Positions 6,468-7,811 of a stretch of 7,811 nt of DNA are shown piece by piece. Position 1 is the first letter of the stretch; each line of letters opens with the position of its first letter. The stretch lies in NCBI GenBank assembly GCA_031269415.1, contig JAISZF010000286.1:1-7811 (forward strand), in the 5' to 3' direction. This DNA is from Clostridiales bacterium (GTDB taxonomy: Bacteria > Bacillota > Clostridia > Lachnospirales > WQUN01). The position numbers were made by a program, and so were the translations under genes. The notes under the pieces were generated by a model that was not told the origin of the DNA, ran no database searches, and saw nothing but the letters and a program-made list of their open reading frames with translations.

Positions 6468-7374
6468 ACCGGGGTTAGCGCAGATCCGCGTGCTGGATCT
6501 GGACAAAACTCTTCACTTTTACAAGAATATCTTGGGACTGAATGAGGTATGCCGCAGCAGCGACGGCAAACGCGTATGCCTGAAGGCCTACGACGAGTTC
6601 GATCACCACAGCGTGACGCTGCGTCTGGCGGATGAAGCGGGTTTGGATTATGTCGCCTTTAAGGTGAACTCTTCGGAGGAACTTGAGCAGATCAAAGACG
6701 AGGTCATCGCCTTTGGCTACGATGTGGACGTTATACCTCCTGAATATGATCAGCCCGGTTTTGGGAAGAGGTACTCGTTTACCATCTCAACAGGGCACCG
6801 TTTTCAGATCTACAGCGATGTGAAGCTGGCGGATCAAAAACCCATGATACATAATCCCGATATATGGACGGAACCGCCTCGCGGTATGCGAGCCACACGC
6901 ATGGATCATTTCCTGCTCTACGGCCCGAATATCGCGGAAGCGGAACGCTTTTGCAAGGAAGTCTTCGGCATGTACGCGCCGGAAGTCTGTAACACGGCGG
7001 ATGGGAACCGTTTGGCGGTCTGGCTGACAAGTTCCAATAAGCCTCATGACTTGGCCTTTGTGGAGTATCCGAAGCCGGGAAAGATACATCATCTGGGCTT
7101 CTATCTCAACGATTGGACAGACATCGGCAACGCGGCGGACTGGATCGCGGTTAACCGTCTGAAACTGGACATTGGGCCAACGCGTCACGCCATCACGCGC
7201 GGACTGACTATTTATTTCTGGGAACCGTCCGGCAACCGTATTGAAGTCTACGCCGGCGGATACTCAGCGTATCCCGATAATCCGCAGCGCGTCTGGGACG
7301 CGGATCAACTGGGACGCGGCCTGTTCTACTATTCCGGGGAAATGATTCCCAGCTTCCTGGAGATAGTGACCTGA
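6445..7374 (+). CDS. xylE/dmpB: Catechol 2,3-dioxygenase (extradiol, Fe(II)-dependent)
   Basis: Opens the ring of catechol next to the hydroxyl pair with O2, giving 2-hydroxymuconate 6-semialdehyde. It has 309 residues, close to XylE (307), with two vicinal-oxygen-chelate domains (about 8-130 and 152-275). The Fe(II) ligands are His155 (MDHFLLYG), His216 (KIHHLGFYL) and Glu267 (NRIEVYAGGY). The second-shell residues His201 (KPHD), His248 (GPTRHAITRG) and Tyr257 (TIYFWEP) are also present, each two positions after the known XylE numbering. The start at 6445 is chosen because GGGAGG (6432-6437) lies 7 nt before it and the protein then begins MGFNRTLRPG; an ATG at 6415 lacks a comparable site. 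It is the last gene of the operon and needs molecular oxygen. Activity on alkyl- or chlorocatechols cannot be judged from sequence alone. Confidence 0.95.
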   Translation: MGFNRTLRPGLAQIRVLDLDKTLHFYKNILGLNEVCRSSDGKRVCLKAYDEFDHHSVTLRLADEAGLDYVAFKVNSSEELEQIKDEVIAFGYDVDVIPPEYDQPGFGKRYSFTISTGHRFQIYSDVKLADQKPMIHNPDIWTEPPRGMRATRMDHFLLYGPNIAEAERFCKEVFGMYAPEVCNTADGNRLAVWLTSSNKPHDLAFVEYPKPGKIHHLGFYLNDWTDIGNAADWIAVNRLKLDIGPTRHAITRGLTIYFWEPSGNRIEVYAGGYSAYPDNPQRVWDADQLGRGLFYYSGEMIPSFLEIVT

Positions 7375-7811
7375 TCGGTAGTGCCGAAAAGTCTTTATGC
7401 CTCTATGGACAGGCATCTTCCTACTTCGTTTCATGTACTGTTTGTACTTCTCTATCGCCATTGGCTTCAGCGGCGGTTTTTAAGGCGCCCGCTTTTTGGG
7501 CGCTTTTTTATTGCGCAAAATACGCCTCTCCAGGCCATTTTTTTCATGAAAAATCCCCTCTCAGATCATCCCATCCTCAAATATTTATAAATTTAAGGAT
7601 TAAATTCCTGTAATTTTTCTGATATACTGTATGTGAATCCAATGGTGAGCTGTCAAGCCTCGATGCTTCATTTTTCAAAATCTGTAACCGTTATGAAAAA
7701 CATAGGAACCCTATATTCTTCTTTAAAGTTCAACCTGATTAAGCAATATACTTAACCATGTCTACCACTTTCGGCTGTAACGACCAGCCACTATCGCCTG
7801 ATGTATAAATG
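7375..7811. other. Downstream non-coding region after the operon
   Basis: The operon terminator is at 7482-7509. Before it lies a weak hairpin (ATGCCT 7397-7402 with AGGCAT 7411-7416). After it the sequence is A+T-rich, with a 14-bp palindrome TTTTTCATGAAAAA (7540-7553), a short inverted repeat AATTTAA/TTAAATT (7590-7606), and a weak promoter-like TATACT at 7623-7628 whose -35 partner (TTAAAT, 7600-7605) is poor. No supported gene is seen up to the right edge. A short open frame on the - strand ends at 7739 and runs off the edge, and could be the tail of a neighbouring gene. Confidence 0.5.
7482..7509 (+). terminator. Rho-independent terminator of the catabolic operon
   Basis: The stem GCGCCC (7485-7490) pairs with GGGCGC (7498-7503) around the loop GCTTTTT. 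It can be extended by a G-U and two A-U pairs (7482-7484 with 7504-7506), and six T residues follow (7504-7509). It lies about 110 nt after the dioxygenase stop in the same direction. Confidence 0.85.

Noticed and set aside
7381..7590. 69-residue open frame on the + strand starting with GTG
   Set aside because: It runs straight through the operon terminator, has no ribosome binding site and its composition is not protein-like.
1..7811. CRISPR array, tRNA or rRNA gene
   Set aside because: No regularly spaced repeats and no cloverleaf or ribosomal RNA signature were seen on reading the window.

Overview
The window carries a compact catabolic operon for the meta-cleavage (extradiol) breakdown of catechols. 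It lies downstream of an insertion-sequence transposase and is read on the + strand. Strong GGAGG-type ribosome binding sites, tight gene packing, an IclR-type regulator and a transposase resembling those I associate with Clostridia-like genomes suggest a Gram-positive (Bacillota) host. That assignment is inference, and no phylogenetic marker is present.

Layout. (1) 2-1276: DDE transposase, open at the left edge of the window. (2) 1277-1830: an A+T-rich gap without a convincing gene. It holds two long perfect inverted repeats (1475-1517 and 1730-1767), two near-identical short repeats (1282-1297 and 1663-1678), and a good sigma-A-like promoter (1775-1803) just before the regulator. (3) 1831-7374: seven genes in one direction with gaps of 19 nt or less, or overlaps: IclR regulator, meta-cleavage product hydrolase, 2-oxopent-4-enoate hydratase, acylating acetaldehyde dehydrogenase, 4-hydroxy-2-oxovalerate aldolase, XylT-like [2Fe-2S] ferredoxin and catechol 2,3-dioxygenase. 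(4) 7375-7811: an intrinsic terminator (7482-7509) followed by A+T-rich DNA with no supported gene.

How the genes work together. Catechol 2,3-dioxygenase opens the ring with O2, and the ferredoxin is expected to keep its iron reduced. The hydrolase cuts the yellow ring-fission product to 2-hydroxypenta-2,4-dienoate plus a carboxylic acid (formate from catechol, acetate from 3-methylcatechol). The hydratase makes 4-hydroxy-2-oxovalerate. The aldolase splits it to pyruvate and acetaldehyde, and the dehydrogenase turns acetaldehyde into acetyl-CoA with NADH. The catalytic residues of every enzyme can be seen, so the pathway looks intact. No ring hydroxylase, semialdehyde dehydrogenase, tautomerase or oxalocrotonate decarboxylase lies in the window, so only the hydrolytic branch is encoded here.

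The enzymes are known families. The points most worth a second look are an O2-dependent pathway in what looks like a Bacillota host, the unusual gene order with IclR control, and the large palindrome abutting the promoter.
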